Of a stretch of 64,000 bases of DNA, positions 24,636 to 34,224 are shown in pieces. The position numbers were made by a program, and so were the translations under genes. The notes under the pieces were generated by a model. It saw only the letters and a list, made by a program, of their open reading frames with translations, made no database searches and was not told the origin of the DNA. The stretch covers positions 31,599 through 95,598 of the forward strand of contig JAITGM010000011.1 of NCBI GenBank assembly GCA_031280685.1, written 5' to 3'. The first letter of the stretch is position 1. Each line of letters starts with the position of its first letter. This stretch comes from Christensenellaceae bacterium (GTDB lineage Bacteria > Bacillota > Clostridia > Christensenellales > UBA1750).

Positions 24636-25674
24636 CACCTGATAATAGACCGCGCCATCCAAGGCGGACACCAGCGCTTCGTCATTACTGGGAAGCAGAC
24701 TTGCAGCGGAGGACTTGCGGATCAAGTCGCCCACATCCACCATGTTGGTATAGCCCTCGGAAGTGTTGTTGCCACCGTAGTTTTCAGCGCTTCTAGTCGC
24801 TCGCCCAAAGGATGAGATGTAGCTTGGATCAAAGCCCACCAGCATAAGCGCCTCCACGCCGGCCGCGTCGTATGCTTGCAATAATGCCGGTGTTTTAGAC
24901 AGGTCAACCACCGACAGCGTCGCCGCGTCGGCCTGACCGATAGACTCGCAACCCTCGTAGTACGTGTCGCAGATCGCCCTTCCAAGCTCCACGCCATTCA
25001 TCCCGGGATTTTTGGCAAGCGCGGACTAAAGTCCTCATACTCCCAGCCGCAGCCTGGCTCAACTTCCTCCGAGGCCACCAGATGGTTTGCGTACTCATAA
25101 AACGTCCCTGCCGCGTCGATTGTGGCCATCAGGCAGGCGTCGAAGCCCAAAAGCTCGTACTTCCCTCCGAAATGAGCCGCCGAAAACGCCTCTTGAAAAC
25201 GCTGGCCACGCTGCCACCGCCGTGGTTCCAGAACACAACGGCTCTGTTGTCGGCGGGATAATTCTCGTTGCAGAACGTCAAAAAATCCGCCAGCGTCGAG
25301 CCGTCGCCCATGCTGGCAGCGGGAAGCTCGTCCATCACCGTCAGACCCTCCGTGTCATAGACGGCGCGGGTCAGCTATCCGGGTTAAAGCCGTTCTCCCA
25401 GCTTTGTGCGCCGCTCGTCTCTGTGACTACGGCGATGTTTTCTGGCAGTGAAACCCGCATGAACTCCTCTATGTCGCCGCTGCCGCACAGATGCCAGAGA
25501 GATTGCCCAAGTCTCCGAAGCACTGCCCTTAGCCGTGTCATAAACCTCCGTCGATTCCGTTTCGTTCCACGCGGGTTTCGCCGTTTCCTCCGCGCTGTCT
25601 CGGCTGCACCCCGTCACGCTCCACAGCAACAGAGCCACCAGCAAAATGGCAATCGCCCTAAATTGTTTCTTCAT
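24636..25674 (-). pseudogene. Clostripain-family (C11) peptidase remnant, multiple frameshifts
   Basis: Fragments in different frames reconstruct an exported cysteine peptidase. The N-terminus at 25674 is a lipoprotein signal (MKKQFRAIAILLVALLLW, lipobox SVTGC). Further on come RAVVFWNHGGGSVA with the catalytic His, then AAHFGGKYELLGFDACLMAT with the catalytic Cys, then GMNGVELGRAICDTYYEG and the tail ending at the palindrome. At least three frame changes and one deletion (after GGGSVA) separate them, so no intact product is possible. The gene is degraded rather than simply split, unless the assembly is poor here. Confidence 0.8.
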
Positions 25675-25754
25675 AAATCGCACCCCCGAACCCTGTATAA
25701 TGTAAGATGCCGAAATCGGCAAATCCCCCCGATTTCGGCATCCTTTCGCCGTCG

Positions 25755-25955
25755 CTATGCCGCCAGCTCCTCGCCGGATTTGGTTTTCATTTTGCCGATG
25801 GCAATCATGATGACATCGATGAGCCACCAAATGCCGAAACCGCCTACGGTAATCAGTTTCAGAATACCCAGCCCAATGTACCCGAGGTAGAAGCGGTCAA
25901 TCCCAAGTTCCCCAAGGAAAATGGAAAGAAGCAGTGCAACCATTTTATTTTTCAA
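25755..25955 (-). CDS. TM2-domain membrane protein
   Basis: 66-residue protein that is essentially one TM2 domain: VALLLSIFLGELGIDRFYLG, IGLGILKLITVGGFGIWWLI and DVIMIAIGK. Two membrane helices are linked by a short turn, with the usual G-x-x-R/D-x-F-Y-L-G motif. Function of bacterial TM2 proteins is not known. It overlaps the upstream 124-residue gene by 4 nt (ATGA), so the two are coupled. Confidence 0.85.
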   Translation of the reverse strand: MKNKMVALLLSIFLGELGIDRFYLGYIGLGILKLITVGGFGIWWLIDVIMIAIGKMKTKSGEELAA

Positions 25956-26326
25956 GATACGATCTCCTCAATGGCTTCTGCCAATTTTTGCATCACAGCC
26001 TGATTGCCCTTGATGCCCTTTGTGCCCAAAAGCGTTGACCAGCCGCTGGTGGCTGCATCCAGAGCGAACGTGCCGACTCTGTTCTTCGCGGAGGTTTGTA
26101 TCTGGCTGATCCTGATCTTCTTTTTCTTGGGGACAATGTAGTTCTCGTAGCCGTCCACACCCTGAGCAACAATGATTTCGCCGTTCATGATGACCTTATC
26201 GCGGGATTCAAGCTCGCCGAACTCACTACCCAGCTTTTCCTTTAGGAGGGCGAGCAGGCTGTCGCGGGTGTATTCCTGCTTTGTGTCAATCGTCAGGTTC
26301 GTTTTGTCCATGCTCCATTTTGCCAT
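25952..26326 (-). CDS. Hypothetical protein, partner of the TM2 gene
   Basis: 124-residue soluble protein that I do not recognise. It starts MAKWSMDKTNLTIDTKQEY, and the middle TRDSLLALLKEKLGSEFGEL is helical. KVIMNGEIIVAQGVDGYENY and VPKKKKIRISQIQ look like beta strands, and the end KGNQAVMQKLAEAIEEIV is helical. No signal peptide or Cys. The operon with the TM2 protein suggests a shared membrane-associated role. Base composition is less GC-rich than the flanks. Confidence 0.6.
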   Translation of the reverse strand: MAKWSMDKTNLTIDTKQEYTRDSLLALLKEKLGSEFGELESRDKVIMNGEIIVAQGVDGYENYIVPKKKKIRISQIQTSAKNRVGTFALDAATSGWSTLLGTKGIKGNQAVMQKLAEAIEEIVS

Positions 26327-26385
26327 AGTTGATTGCCATCCTTTTGAAATAATGAGTTTTTTGTGTTTATGCGAGACCGGCGCCT

Positions 26386-26774
26386 TTACTGAAGTTCAAA
26401 GTACAGCGTGATATTTTCTTGCTGTGTCGTCATGGTATTTCCGTCCGCAGTAAGATCGAAGGAGCCGCCTCCAAGGGTAACGGGATTGTATTACCGCTTT
26501 CCGTGTAGGTTCCGTCTACGGAATTGCCAGCCGCCGAATTGGTGACAACGCCGCCGTCCTTGAACTCATAGGTGACATCTCCACCCATCAACTCTGCAAA
26601 GTCCACTTCCACTCCGTCCTGTTCCGCCTGAACAAGTGCCCAGGTCGTCCCCGCGATGGAACTTTCGTTTCCCGCATCCTCTTGCGGTTGCGTTTGACTT
26701 CCGCAGGCATTCAGGGCAAGGAGCGCCGACACGCACAGCAATACGGCCAAAATGGCTGAATTGATTCTTTTCAT
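26386..26774 (-). pseudogene. Small lipoprotein with a single-base frameshift
   Basis: Starts at 26774 with TTGGAGGAA upstream, signal peptide MKRINSAILAVLLCVSALLA and lipobox LNAC. The mature part repeats a theme of beta strands (TTWALVQAEQDG, VTYEFKDGGVVTN, VDGTYTESGNTI). At about 26485 the reading shifts: after NTI the annotated frame gives PLPLEAAPSIL, whereas one base change of phase gives VTLGGGSFDLTADGNTMTTQ and ENITLYFELQ to a stop at 26386. The break lies in a run of C, so a homopolymer indel (natural or technical) is the simplest cause. Confidence 0.7.
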
Positions 26775-26856
26775 TGATATTTCCTCCAATTTTCATTCAT
26801 GGTATTCCACCGTGTGATTTTTGAACATTCCCGCATTCCCGCGCAGCAACCGCGTC

Positions 26857-27200
26857 TTACGCACCTCCGCCGAAGAAGCTCGTGATACTAAACCCGGTTA
26901 GCATGGGGATGGTGAACATATAGGCGGTGGCAATCAAGAACGCCGCGCCTGAATGCACAGAACCGCCATCTTGTTGGCGTTGAACAACCGTTGTCGCTGC
27001 TGTAATCAAGGCTTAGATGAATCATGATTTTGCCCTTTTCGTAGACATATGCACCCGAATGATTGAGATTAGTGTTGCAAACGACATAACCCGGCCGGCC
27101 TTCGCCATCATGAGCCCCAAAACTCTTGCCGACCTCGGCCAAATACGGTGAAATGCTCCAGACTCTGCGGGCCGAAATCAGCGGGCTGGTCGGATAAGAC
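26857..27200 (-). pseudogene. Membrane-protein tail and other coding remnants
   Basis: On the minus strand one frame ends AFLIATAYMFTIPMLTG, FSITSFFGGGA and a TAA stop at 26857, which reads as the last helix of a membrane protein. A different frame upstream reads YLAEVGKSFGAHDGEGRPGY and VYEKGKIMIHLSLDYS, which looks coding but has no start or known domain. The pieces are out of frame with each other. I see no intact gene between 26775 and 27261. Confidence 0.4.
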
Positions 27201-27213
27201 CCGCCTTTGCGGT

Positions 27214-27253
27214 AAAAAGACGGCGCGCCCCTCAAGGGGCGCGCCGTCTTTTT
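27214..27253. terminator. Strong bidirectional terminator
   Basis: An 18-bp perfect stem around GACGGCGCGCCCC with a 2-base loop, flanked by runs of A and T. It ends the minus-strand acyltransferase-like gene and marks the edge of the decaying region. Confidence 0.85.
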
Positions 27254-27261
27254 TCTTTTTG

Positions 27262-28113
27262 CTAGATCCCGTCGTCAAAGAAGACTTCCTCGGGCGGCTT
27301 GAGGAGCTGCGCCGGGTTTTTAAAATAACTCCTGAGCTTGCGGACGGACTGGGCGTAGTAGTAGCCGTCGCAGATGCGCTCGTCGAGCACAAAGCGGAAG
27401 AGCATGGTTCTATCCTCCCTTTCGCCGCGCTTTTTGCCCAGCGCGATGAAGACTGAAGTCGTCCCAAACTCGTAAAGGTGATGGTAGATGGGGTCGATGC
27501 CGATGGAACCCATTGATGTGACGAAAAAGCTCGAATGAAAGGGCGAAACTCGGTTGATGCGCCTTGGCATCCAGCCCACGGCGTCGAGCCCGCGCATCAG
27601 ATTGATGAAGCCGCGCCGGATGCAGCCAGGGATCGCGCCCAGGATGCGAACCGTGCCGTCGGTGCTGTTGCCGGCAGCGCGCAGAGCTTCGTCCCTTGCC
27701 GCGTTGAACCCGAGCACCACGTCCGCAAGGCAGTCGCTCAACTCAAAGCAAGGCATGACGCAGGCCTCCGGCGCCCCGTCGCTCATTTTTTCTTTCACCA
27801 TCATCGAGATGCGAAAGTAGTTCCTCGCGTAGATATTTCCGCCGCTGCTGAAGCGGTTCAGCCGCGGCCTTTGCGAAACCATCCGCACCAGCGCGGCCAG
27901 AATGACGTGCAGTAGCGTCAGCCCCGGGATATTCTCCTTTTCTTGGCTGACCAATGCCTCCATAGCGGTGATGTTCAGCTCTTCCTCCATGTAGACTTGC
28001 GCGTCCACCCTCGTGCGCATGACATGCGGAATCAGCAAAAACATTGGGTCTAGCTTGCGCACCTTCCGGCCGTCATAGCGGTCGCCCCATCTGCGCTTCT
28101 GCCTTGCCTGCAA
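27262..28113 (-). CDS. Stand-alone 2-oxoacid dehydrogenase E2-like / CAT-like acyltransferase
   Basis: 283-residue protein with the chloramphenicol acetyltransferase/E2 catalytic fold (TLLHVILAALVRMV, NRFSSGGNIYAR, SSFFVTSMGSIGI, FVLDERICDGYYYA). There is no lipoyl or peripheral-subunit-binding domain. The usual catalytic HxxxDG appears as ERICDG, so the His is replaced by Glu. This suggests altered or lost acyl transfer. Starts with TTG behind AGAAGGGAGAG. It is not near any other dehydrogenase-complex gene. Role unknown. Confidence 0.75.
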   Translation of the reverse strand: MQARQKRRWGDRYDGRKVRKLDPMFLLIPHVMRTRVDAQVYMEEELNITAMEALVSQEKENIPGLTLLHVILAALVRMVSQRPRLNRFSSGGNIYARNYFRISMMVKEKMSDGAPEACVMPCFELSDCLADVVLGFNAARDEALRAAGNSTDGTVRILGAIPGCIRRGFINLMRGLDAVGWMPRRINRVSPFHSSFFVTSMGSIGIDPIYHHLYEFGTTSVFIALGKKRGEREDRTMLFRFVLDERICDGYYYAQSVRKLRSYFKNPAQLLKPPEEVFFDDGI

Positions 28114-28316
28114 GCAAAACTCTCCCTTCTCTTGCGGGTTTCCCCCTCTTTCCTCCTTACAAAGATACGACGGCGCCGCGAATCTTCCTCTTTTTTCGCA
28201 AATCCCGGGCGTGACGAGCAGCTTTTTGCCCGGGCAGAGAGGATTTCATCGAGCGCTGTCGAATTTGAATACCCCGAGTCGTCGAGTTGGATCGACTTCC
28301 GGAAAGACGGTGCGAT

Positions 28317-29066
28317 ATGGGCAAGAAAAACCCGCATGAAGGCCACCGGGCGCGTCTGCGCGGCAGAGCCGCTCAGGAAGGCCTCCAAAGCTTTTCCTCC
28401 CATGAGATTTTAGAGCTTCTGCTCTTTTACGTCATCCCCCGGCTGGATACCAACGAGCTCGCCCACCGGCTCATCGAGCGCTTTGGCTCGTTTTCGAGCG
28501 TGCTCGACGCAGAGTTTGAAGATCTGCAGTCCGTGCCCGGCATCGGCGCCGGCGCCGCGCTGTTTTTAAGCCAGCTACGCGATGTCTTGGCGGTTTATAT
28601 GCGGGATCGCTTCGGCGAGAGGCCCCTGCTTTCCACCGCGGCTGCAGCCGGGAACTACTGCGTGCATCTCTTCACCAGCCAAAGGAACGAATCCATGGCC
28701 GTGCTCTGCCTCGATACCCAAAAGCGCCTCATCAAGGCCGATCTGCTCTTTCGCGGCACCATCGACGAAACCCCGGTGTATCTGCGCAACCTTGTCGAGT
28801 ACGCCCTGCGTCACAATGCCCGCTCCCTCCTCATCGCGCACAACCACCCGGGCGGCGGCCTGAAGCCCAGCGCGCAGGACATCGCTCAGACCAAGGCCAT
28901 CCAGTCTGCGCTCCGCCCCCTGAACATCGACCTGGACGACCACATCATCGTCTTTGGCAACTCGTTCATGAGCCTGCGGCAAGAGCAGGTCTATACAGCT
29001 GAGCTGCCCCTTCGGCAGCGCGGTGCCGCCGCAGAATCCGCAGCCCCAAGCCCGGAGGATTTTTAG
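28317..29066 (+). CDS. radC: RadC-family JAB/MPN protein
   Basis: 249-residue protein with an N-terminal helix-hairpin-helix (about 60-90, LQSVPGIGAGAALFL). The C-terminal MPN domain carries the JAMM zinc site HNHPGGGLKPSAQD (about residues 180-193) and the upstream Glu-containing strand. A DNA-repair role was originally proposed, but the actual function of RadC is unclear. ATG 28317 is chosen over 28287 because GGAAAGACGG precedes it. Convergent with the cyclase gene, the stops overlapping by 4 nt. Confidence 0.9.
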   Translation: MGKKNPHEGHRARLRGRAAQEGLQSFSSHEILELLLFYVIPRLDTNELAHRLIERFGSFSSVLDAEFEDLQSVPGIGAGAALFLSQLRDVLAVYMRDRFGERPLLSTAAAAGNYCVHLFTSQRNESMAVLCLDTQKRLIKADLLFRGTIDETPVYLRNLVEYALRHNARSLLIAHNHPGGGLKPSAQDIAQTKAIQSALRPLNIDLDDHIIVFGNSFMSLRQEQVYTAELPLRQRGAAAESAAPSPEDF

Positions 29067-29713
29067 GCGGATTTTGCTTCGTTTTCCCCCTTTTCTTGCT
29101 CCACGAAGGCCAGGGCACGCACGGGCGAAGCCTCCGCGCGGATCTTGAGCGGGAAGGCGGCCACCTTGAATTCCCGCGCGCCCACGAGCGCGCCGAGATT
29201 GCACAGGTTCTCAAGCAGGGCGATCCCCGCCGCAAAGCAGGCCTTATGCGCCGGGAAGGGAAAATAGTCCGGCGAAAAGGCGTCAAGCCCCAGCATTTTC
29301 ACCCCGGTTTTGGCCAAAACGCGCACAAATCCCTCCGAAACGGCGGGGTAGCTTTCGTAATAGCCAGCGCTGCCATACAGCGACTCCATCCCGGTATAGG
29401 CCAGCAGCACCGAGCCTTCCTTGAGCCGCAGCGCTTCCGCGTCGGCCACGCAAAGGCTCTTCTTATCGCGCGCATCCAGCAAAACCCCCTCGCCCCAAAA
29501 GCCTTCCAGGGGCATGTCCGCAACCTGCACCGGGCTCTGGCTCAGGTGCGAGGGCGCGTCGATGTGGGTACCCGCGTGCAGGGCGCTTTCGAGCCTGTAG
29601 CCGTTGTAGCCGTCTCTATTGAGGAAGCGGCTTTGGCGCAGGAGCAGCGCTCCGTCCCCCTGGTAGGCCGGCATGCCCTCCTCAATGGGGCGGCTTAGGT
29701 CGATGATCCTCAA
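29063..29713 (-). CDS. Cyclase/kynurenine-formamidase-like metal hydrolase
   Basis: 216-residue member of the putative cyclase family, with the metal motif HAGTHIDAPSH (about residues 47-57) and IIDLSRPIEEGMPAYQGD at the N-terminus. Starts probably with TTG at 29713 behind GGGAGGAGC, overlapping the amidase stop (TTGA); earlier in-frame Met codons would run back into the amidase. Possible activities include hydrolysis of N-formylkynurenine or other amides and esters. No tryptophan-degradation genes are adjacent, so specificity is open. Confidence 0.8.
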   Translation of the reverse strand: MRIIDLSRPIEEGMPAYQGDGALLLRQSRFLNRDGYNGYRLESALHAGTHIDAPSHLSQSPVQVADMPLEGFWGEGVLLDARDKKSLCVADAEALRLKEGSVLLAYTGMESLYGSAGYYESYPAVSEGFVRVLAKTGVKMLGLDAFSPDYFPFPAHKACFAAGIALLENLCNLGALVGAREFKVAAFPLKIRAEASPVRALAFVEQEKGENEAKSA

Positions 29714-30663
29714 GCCTGCTCCTCCCTTTGCGCAAAGTAATCCAAAACGCCCTGGCAAAGCCCTTCGACACAGAGCGCCCGGAAGCTTTCGGTGTTGATG
29801 AGCCCATCCTCTTCCTCGTTGGTCATGAAGACCATTTCGCTGAGCACCACCGGCACGGTAGACCAGTTAAAGCCGGTCATGTCCTCACGCTTGCGCAGGC
29901 CTCGATCCTTCCTGCCCGTGGCCTGAATGAAGGCCTTTTGGATGATCTCGCCGGCCCTTTTACTCTCTGCGTTGATGGCCTTCGTGCAGTCGTTATTGGG
30001 AATGAGCATGGACGAGCCATGCACCGAAGCATCCTCGTTGCCGTCGCAATGGAGGCGCAAAACGAGATCGACGCCAAGCTCGTTCATCATCTTAGCGCGC
30101 TCAGAATTGGGGATGTTGACCTCGTTGCTCTCGCGCGTCATGTAGACGGTCGCACCCTGGGCCTCCAGGGCCTCGCGCAGCTTTAGGCCGACCAACAAGG
30201 TAATTTCATATTCCGGCGTATGGCTCCAGCGTCCTTGCGTGCCGGAAGAAACCGAGTTTTTCATCAAATCCGAGCCAGGCGCCAAGTGCTCCTGGGTTCG
30301 GTTGGCCTTGCTTTGGTGACCCGGATCCAGTCCGATCTTGATGCCCGCCAGCGGCAGCGCTTCCGCGGGCTCCTCGCCGGGCGAAGGACTGGGTACAGGC
30401 TCTTTTGCGGCGCTTGGTGCGGGCGATGGGCTGGATACAGGCTCTTTTGCGGTGCTTGGCGCGGGCGAAGGGCTGGGTACAGGCTCTTTTGCGGCGCTTG
30501 GCGCGGGCGAAGGCGCCATAAAAAAGGAAGGGGCGGCCCCGAGACTGAGCGCGGGGCTGATTTCCGGCGGAGCGGGTTCCCCGGTCAAGTCTGCCCCGGC
30601 CGGCGCTGCCATACAGCCGCCGAGCAGGCAGAGCGCGAGCAGAATGGGCAGGCAACACCGCAT
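29710..30663 (-). CDS. N-acetylmuramoyl-L-alanine amidase (Amidase_3) lipoprotein
   Basis: Cell-wall hydrolase of 317 residues. A signal peptide with lipobox LLGGC is followed by a Ser/Pro/Ala-rich stalk with three 14-residue repeats (APSAAKEPVPSPSP type, about residues 54-95). The catalytic domain (about 105-310) carries DPGH, RESNEVN, RLHCDG and a late Glu in VVLSEMVFMTN, the expected zinc ligands and catalytic Glu. Start chosen at 30663 with GAGGAGGAAACC upstream. The cyclase gene is coupled downstream. Confidence 0.9.
   Translation of the reverse strand: MRCCLPILLALCLLGGCMAAPAGADLTGEPAPPEISPALSLGAAPSFFMAPSPAPSAAKEPVPSPSPAPSTAKEPVSSPSPAPSAAKEPVPSPSPGEEPAEALPLAGIKIGLDPGHQSKANRTQEHLAPGSDLMKNSVSSGTQGRWSHTPEYEITLLVGLKLREALEAQGATVYMTRESNEVNIPNSERAKMMNELGVDLVLRLHCDGNEDASVHGSSMLIPNNDCTKAINAESKRAGEIIQKAFIQATGRKDRGLRKREDMTGFNWSTVPVVLSEMVFMTNEEEDGLINTESFRALCVEGLCQGVLDYFAQREEQA
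30381..30506 (-). repeat. Three 42-bp tandem repeats in the amidase stalk
   Basis: Units start at 30381, 30423 and 30465 with a few base differences; each encodes a 14-residue Pro/Ser-rich block of the surface stalk. Copy number is expected to vary by slippage. Confidence 0.9.
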
Positions 30664-30723
30664 TTTCGGTTTCCTCCTCGGTTGAAATCCCATTGCGGCC
30701 AGTATACCCCCCGGCTTTTACCC

Positions 30724-30752
30724 TTGCAAGCGCGCGCCGCTTTTTGTATGAT
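30724..30752 (+). promoter_or_regulatory. Promoter of the SDR gene
   Basis: TTGCAA (30724-30729), 17 nt, TATGAT (30747-30752), about 50 bp before the SDR start. Confidence 0.6.
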
Positions 30753-30803
30753 GGGGAAAAGGCAAAATCAAGCCGTTTAAAGTCAGAAAGGGGAATTTTA
30801 TTC

Positions 30804-31562
30804 ATGAATACCTTCAGCATGGAGGGGAAGATCGTCATCGTCACCGGGGCTTCGCGCGGCATCGGCCGCGGGCTGGTGAGCTACTTCATCAAGCAGGGCG
30901 CCCGGGTGCTGGCCATGGCTCGCAACGAGCAGCGTGCCGCCCTGCTGCGCGAAGAGCTAAAGGCCGCGGGTGAAAACGCGCAGGTCTACGCCCTCGACGT
31001 CTGCGACGTGCCCTCGATCCAGCCGGTTTTTGACCAAATCGTCAAGGATCACGGCCGCATCGACGTTCTGATCAACAATGCCGGCACCGGCAAGCCCATG
31101 CCCGCGCTCGAAGTCAGGCTCGAGGATTGGGATGAGCTGATGAACCTGAATCTGCGCGGAGCCTTCTTCTGCGCGCAGGCGGCGGCCCGGCACATGATTG
31201 CGACGGGCAAGGGCCGCATCGTCAACATGAGCTCGCAGATCTCGGTTGTGGCCAACGAAAACGAACTGGTCTATTGCTCTTCAAAGGGCGGGCTCAACCA
31301 AATGACGAAGGTCTGCGCGCTGGAATGGGGTAAGTTCGGCGTTACGGTCAACGCCGTCGGCCCGACCTTCACCTACACCCCCGGCACCGCCGAACGGCTC
31401 GACACGCCGGCCTTTCGCGACCAGGTTTTGCGGAACATCCCGCGCGGACGCCTGGGCACCATTGAGGATATCGGCTCCGCCATCCAGTTCCTGGCTGCGG
31501 ATTCGTCCGATATCGTGAACGGCCACATCCTCATGACCGACGGCGGCTGGACCATCGTCTAA
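30804..31562 (+). CDS. Short-chain dehydrogenase/reductase
   Basis: 252-residue NAD(P)-dependent oxidoreductase, classical SDR. It has the cofactor loop TGASRGIGRG (about 14-23), NNAG (about 92), catalytic Ser in NMSSQIS, and YCSSKGG containing the YxxxK pair. The C-terminal FLAADSSDIVNGHILMTDGG is usual for this group, near gluconate 5-dehydrogenases and 3-oxoacyl-ACP reductases. Start at 30804 behind AGAAAGGGG rather than the upstream 30693 codon. Substrate unknown. Confidence 0.88.
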   Translation: MNTFSMEGKIVIVTGASRGIGRGLVSYFIKQGARVLAMARNEQRAALLREELKAAGENAQVYALDVCDVPSIQPVFDQIVKDHGRIDVLINNAGTGKPMPALEVRLEDWDELMNLNLRGAFFCAQAAARHMIATGKGRIVNMSSQISVVANENELVYCSSKGGLNQMTKVCALEWGKFGVTVNAVGPTFTYTPGTAERLDTPAFRDQVLRNIPRGRLGTIEDIGSAIQFLAADSSDIVNGHILMTDGGWTIV

Positions 31563-31581
31563 TCCAAAAGAGGTATTTCCC

Positions 31582-31879
31582 ATGCCTTTCGGCTTCGAAT
31601 GCCTGAGCGTGGCCTTTCCCATCGCTTCTTGCCTCATCTTGGGCGCCACGGTGTTCATCGCCGTGCGAGGGCTTGCCCAGTGGGCGCGCAACAACCAATC
31701 GCAAAGGATCACGCCGAAGCCAGCGTCGTAACCAAGCGCGGCAAAGCTTATGTTGTTTTGATCTTCAGGCTCAGCTCAACGAGGCCTTCAAGATGACGGG
31801 CATGCGGCTGCCGGAATTCCTCGGCAGGGAAATTGCTGCCAAGGCGGAACCTGAAGCGCCGATTCACGCTGAGGAGTGA
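31582..31879 (+). pseudogene. DUF2500-like membrane protein remnant
   Basis: Begins MPFGFECLSVAFPIASCLIL, continues with a membrane helix and RGLAQWARNNQSQRITPKPA, and stops at 31730. In another frame the text goes on AEASVVTKRGKAYVVLIFRL, the expected continuation of DUF2500 proteins (membrane helix, then a beta domain). A third frame then gives LQAQLNEAFKMTGMRLPEF and a stop at 31879. Two frame changes make an intact protein unlikely. A 49-residue product could still be made from the first frame, but its ribosome site is weak. Confidence 0.5.
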
Positions 31880-31903
31880 GGTTTTAAAGGCTAAAATGAA
31901 ACA

Positions 31904-31936
31904 AAAAAGCGCCCGAACTGAATTCGGGCGCTTTTT
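31904..31936. terminator. Bidirectional terminator before gapA end
   Basis: Stem AAAAAGCGCCCGAA with TTCGGGCGCTTTTT around a short loop; A and T runs on both sides serve the plus-strand remnant and minus-strand gapA. Confidence 0.85.
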
Positions 31937-31954
31937 CTTATGCCTTTTTGGGGT

Positions 31955-33004
<1,050 letters not shown>

Positions 33005-33013
33005 CTAACCCTT

Positions 33014-33042
33014 ATTCTAGCTCGATTTCCCATGGAATTCAA
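33014..33042 (-). promoter_or_regulatory. Promoter of gapA
   Basis: Minus strand TTGAAT (33042-33037), 17 nt, TAGAAT (33019-33014). A second TAGAAT lies 12 bp further on. Confidence 0.6.
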
Positions 33043-33088
33043 GGCATTGAGCAAGAAATGACAAAGTTTTAACGCGCGAAGGGTCTGG

Positions 33089-34204
33089 TTAAACCAAGTT
33101 CTCTGGGTTCAGGCCTTGCAGCGCCCCGGGCAGGAAGAGTCCGTTCTTGCGGATGAGCTCGCCGTCGAACCAGATCTCGCCCCCGCCGTATTCCGGCGTC
33201 TGGATCGTGACCAGATCCCAGTGGATCGCGCTCTTGTTGCCGTTTGAAGCGTCTTCATAGCAGGCGCCCGGGGTAAAGTGGAAGGAGCCGCCGATCTTTT
33301 CGTCAAAGAGCGTGTCCTTCATCGGCGCGGTGATGTGCGGGTTGACGCCCAGGGCAAACTCGCCCACAAAGCGCGCACCATCGTCGGTGTCGAGCAGCGC
33401 GTTGATGCGCCGGTCGTCGTTGGCGGTCGCCTCGATGATCTTGCCGTCTTTAAACGTCAGGCGAATGCCTTCGTAGCTGAAGCCTTCTTCAAGCGAGGGG
33501 GTGTTCACGCTCAAAACGCCGTTTACGCTGGTCTTCACCGGGGCGGTGAAGACCTCGCCGTCCGGAATGTTGACCTGGCCGTCGCATTTGGTGGCGGGGA
33601 TGCCCTTAATCGAAAAACGCAGATCGGTGCCTTCGCCCAGGATGTGCACCTGGTCTGTCCTGTTCATCAGCTCGACCAGCGGATCCATCGCCCTTGACAT
33701 CTTTGCGTAATCGAGATTGCAGACCCTGAAGTAAAACTCCTCAAAGGCGGCTGTGGACTGGTTCGCGGCCTGCGCCATGGCCCCATTTGGGTAGCGCATC
33801 ACCACCCAGCGGGTTTTTGGCACGCGGCGCTCCATATGCACGGGCTTGTGATACAGGCTCGTGTAAAGGCGCATTTTTTCGGGCGGAAGATCGGCCAGCT
33901 CGGCGCTGTTGAGCCCTGAGCGCACGCCGATGTAAGCGTCCATGCCCTCCATCTGCTTGGAATCGACCTCCGCCCAGAATTTGAGCTGCGCTTCGCCGGC
34001 CGAAAGCAGCAGCGCGCGCGTAATCGCCGGGTCGCGCAGGTTCACGAAGGGCTGGCCGCCGGCCTTGTAGGCTTCTTCGACCAAAAGCTCGACGAAGTCC
34101 CTCTCAAGCCCGGCATTCTCGATCAAAACCCTTTCGCCCGGCCGAAGCTTTAGCGAATAGCCGATGATGTTCCTTGCCAGGGTCGCAAGCCTTGGATCCC
34201 TCAT
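33089..34204 (-). CDS. M29-family metallo-aminopeptidase
   Basis: 371-residue cytosolic aminopeptidase of the AmpS/PepS type. Characteristic segments are LRPGERVLIENAG near residue 20, GTDLRFSIKG near 195, NIPDGEVFTAP near 217, and a late metal-binding region with SFHFTPGACYEDASNGNKSA and HWDL. The full family length is present. It removes N-terminal residues from peptides and so fits peptide use by an amino-acid fermenter. Start at the ATG with TAAGGAGGCG. Confidence 0.88.
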   Translation of the reverse strand: MRDPRLATLARNIIGYSLKLRPGERVLIENAGLERDFVELLVEEAYKAGGQPFVNLRDPAITRALLLSAGEAQLKFWAEVDSKQMEGMDAYIGVRSGLNSAELADLPPEKMRLYTSLYHKPVHMERRVPKTRWVVMRYPNGAMAQAANQSTAAFEEFYFRVCNLDYAKMSRAMDPLVELMNRTDQVHILGEGTDLRFSIKGIPATKCDGQVNIPDGEVFTAPVKTSVNGVLSVNTPSLEEGFSYEGIRLTFKDGKIIEATANDDRRINALLDTDDGARFVGEFALGVNPHITAPMKDTLFDEKIGGSFHFTPGACYEDASNGNKSAIHWDLVTIQTPEYGGGEIWFDGELIRKNGLFLPGALQGLNPENLV

Positions 34205-34224
34205 GCGAATCGCCTCCTTAAAAT

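Noticed and set aside
24600..27260. Patch considered as an integrated phage or genomic island
   Set aside because: No integrase, att-like direct repeats or phage structural genes; only remnants and a two-gene operon are visible.
30381..30506. Short regular repeats considered as a CRISPR array
   Set aside because: Repeats are directly adjacent with no spacers and encode an in-frame Pro/Ser stalk.
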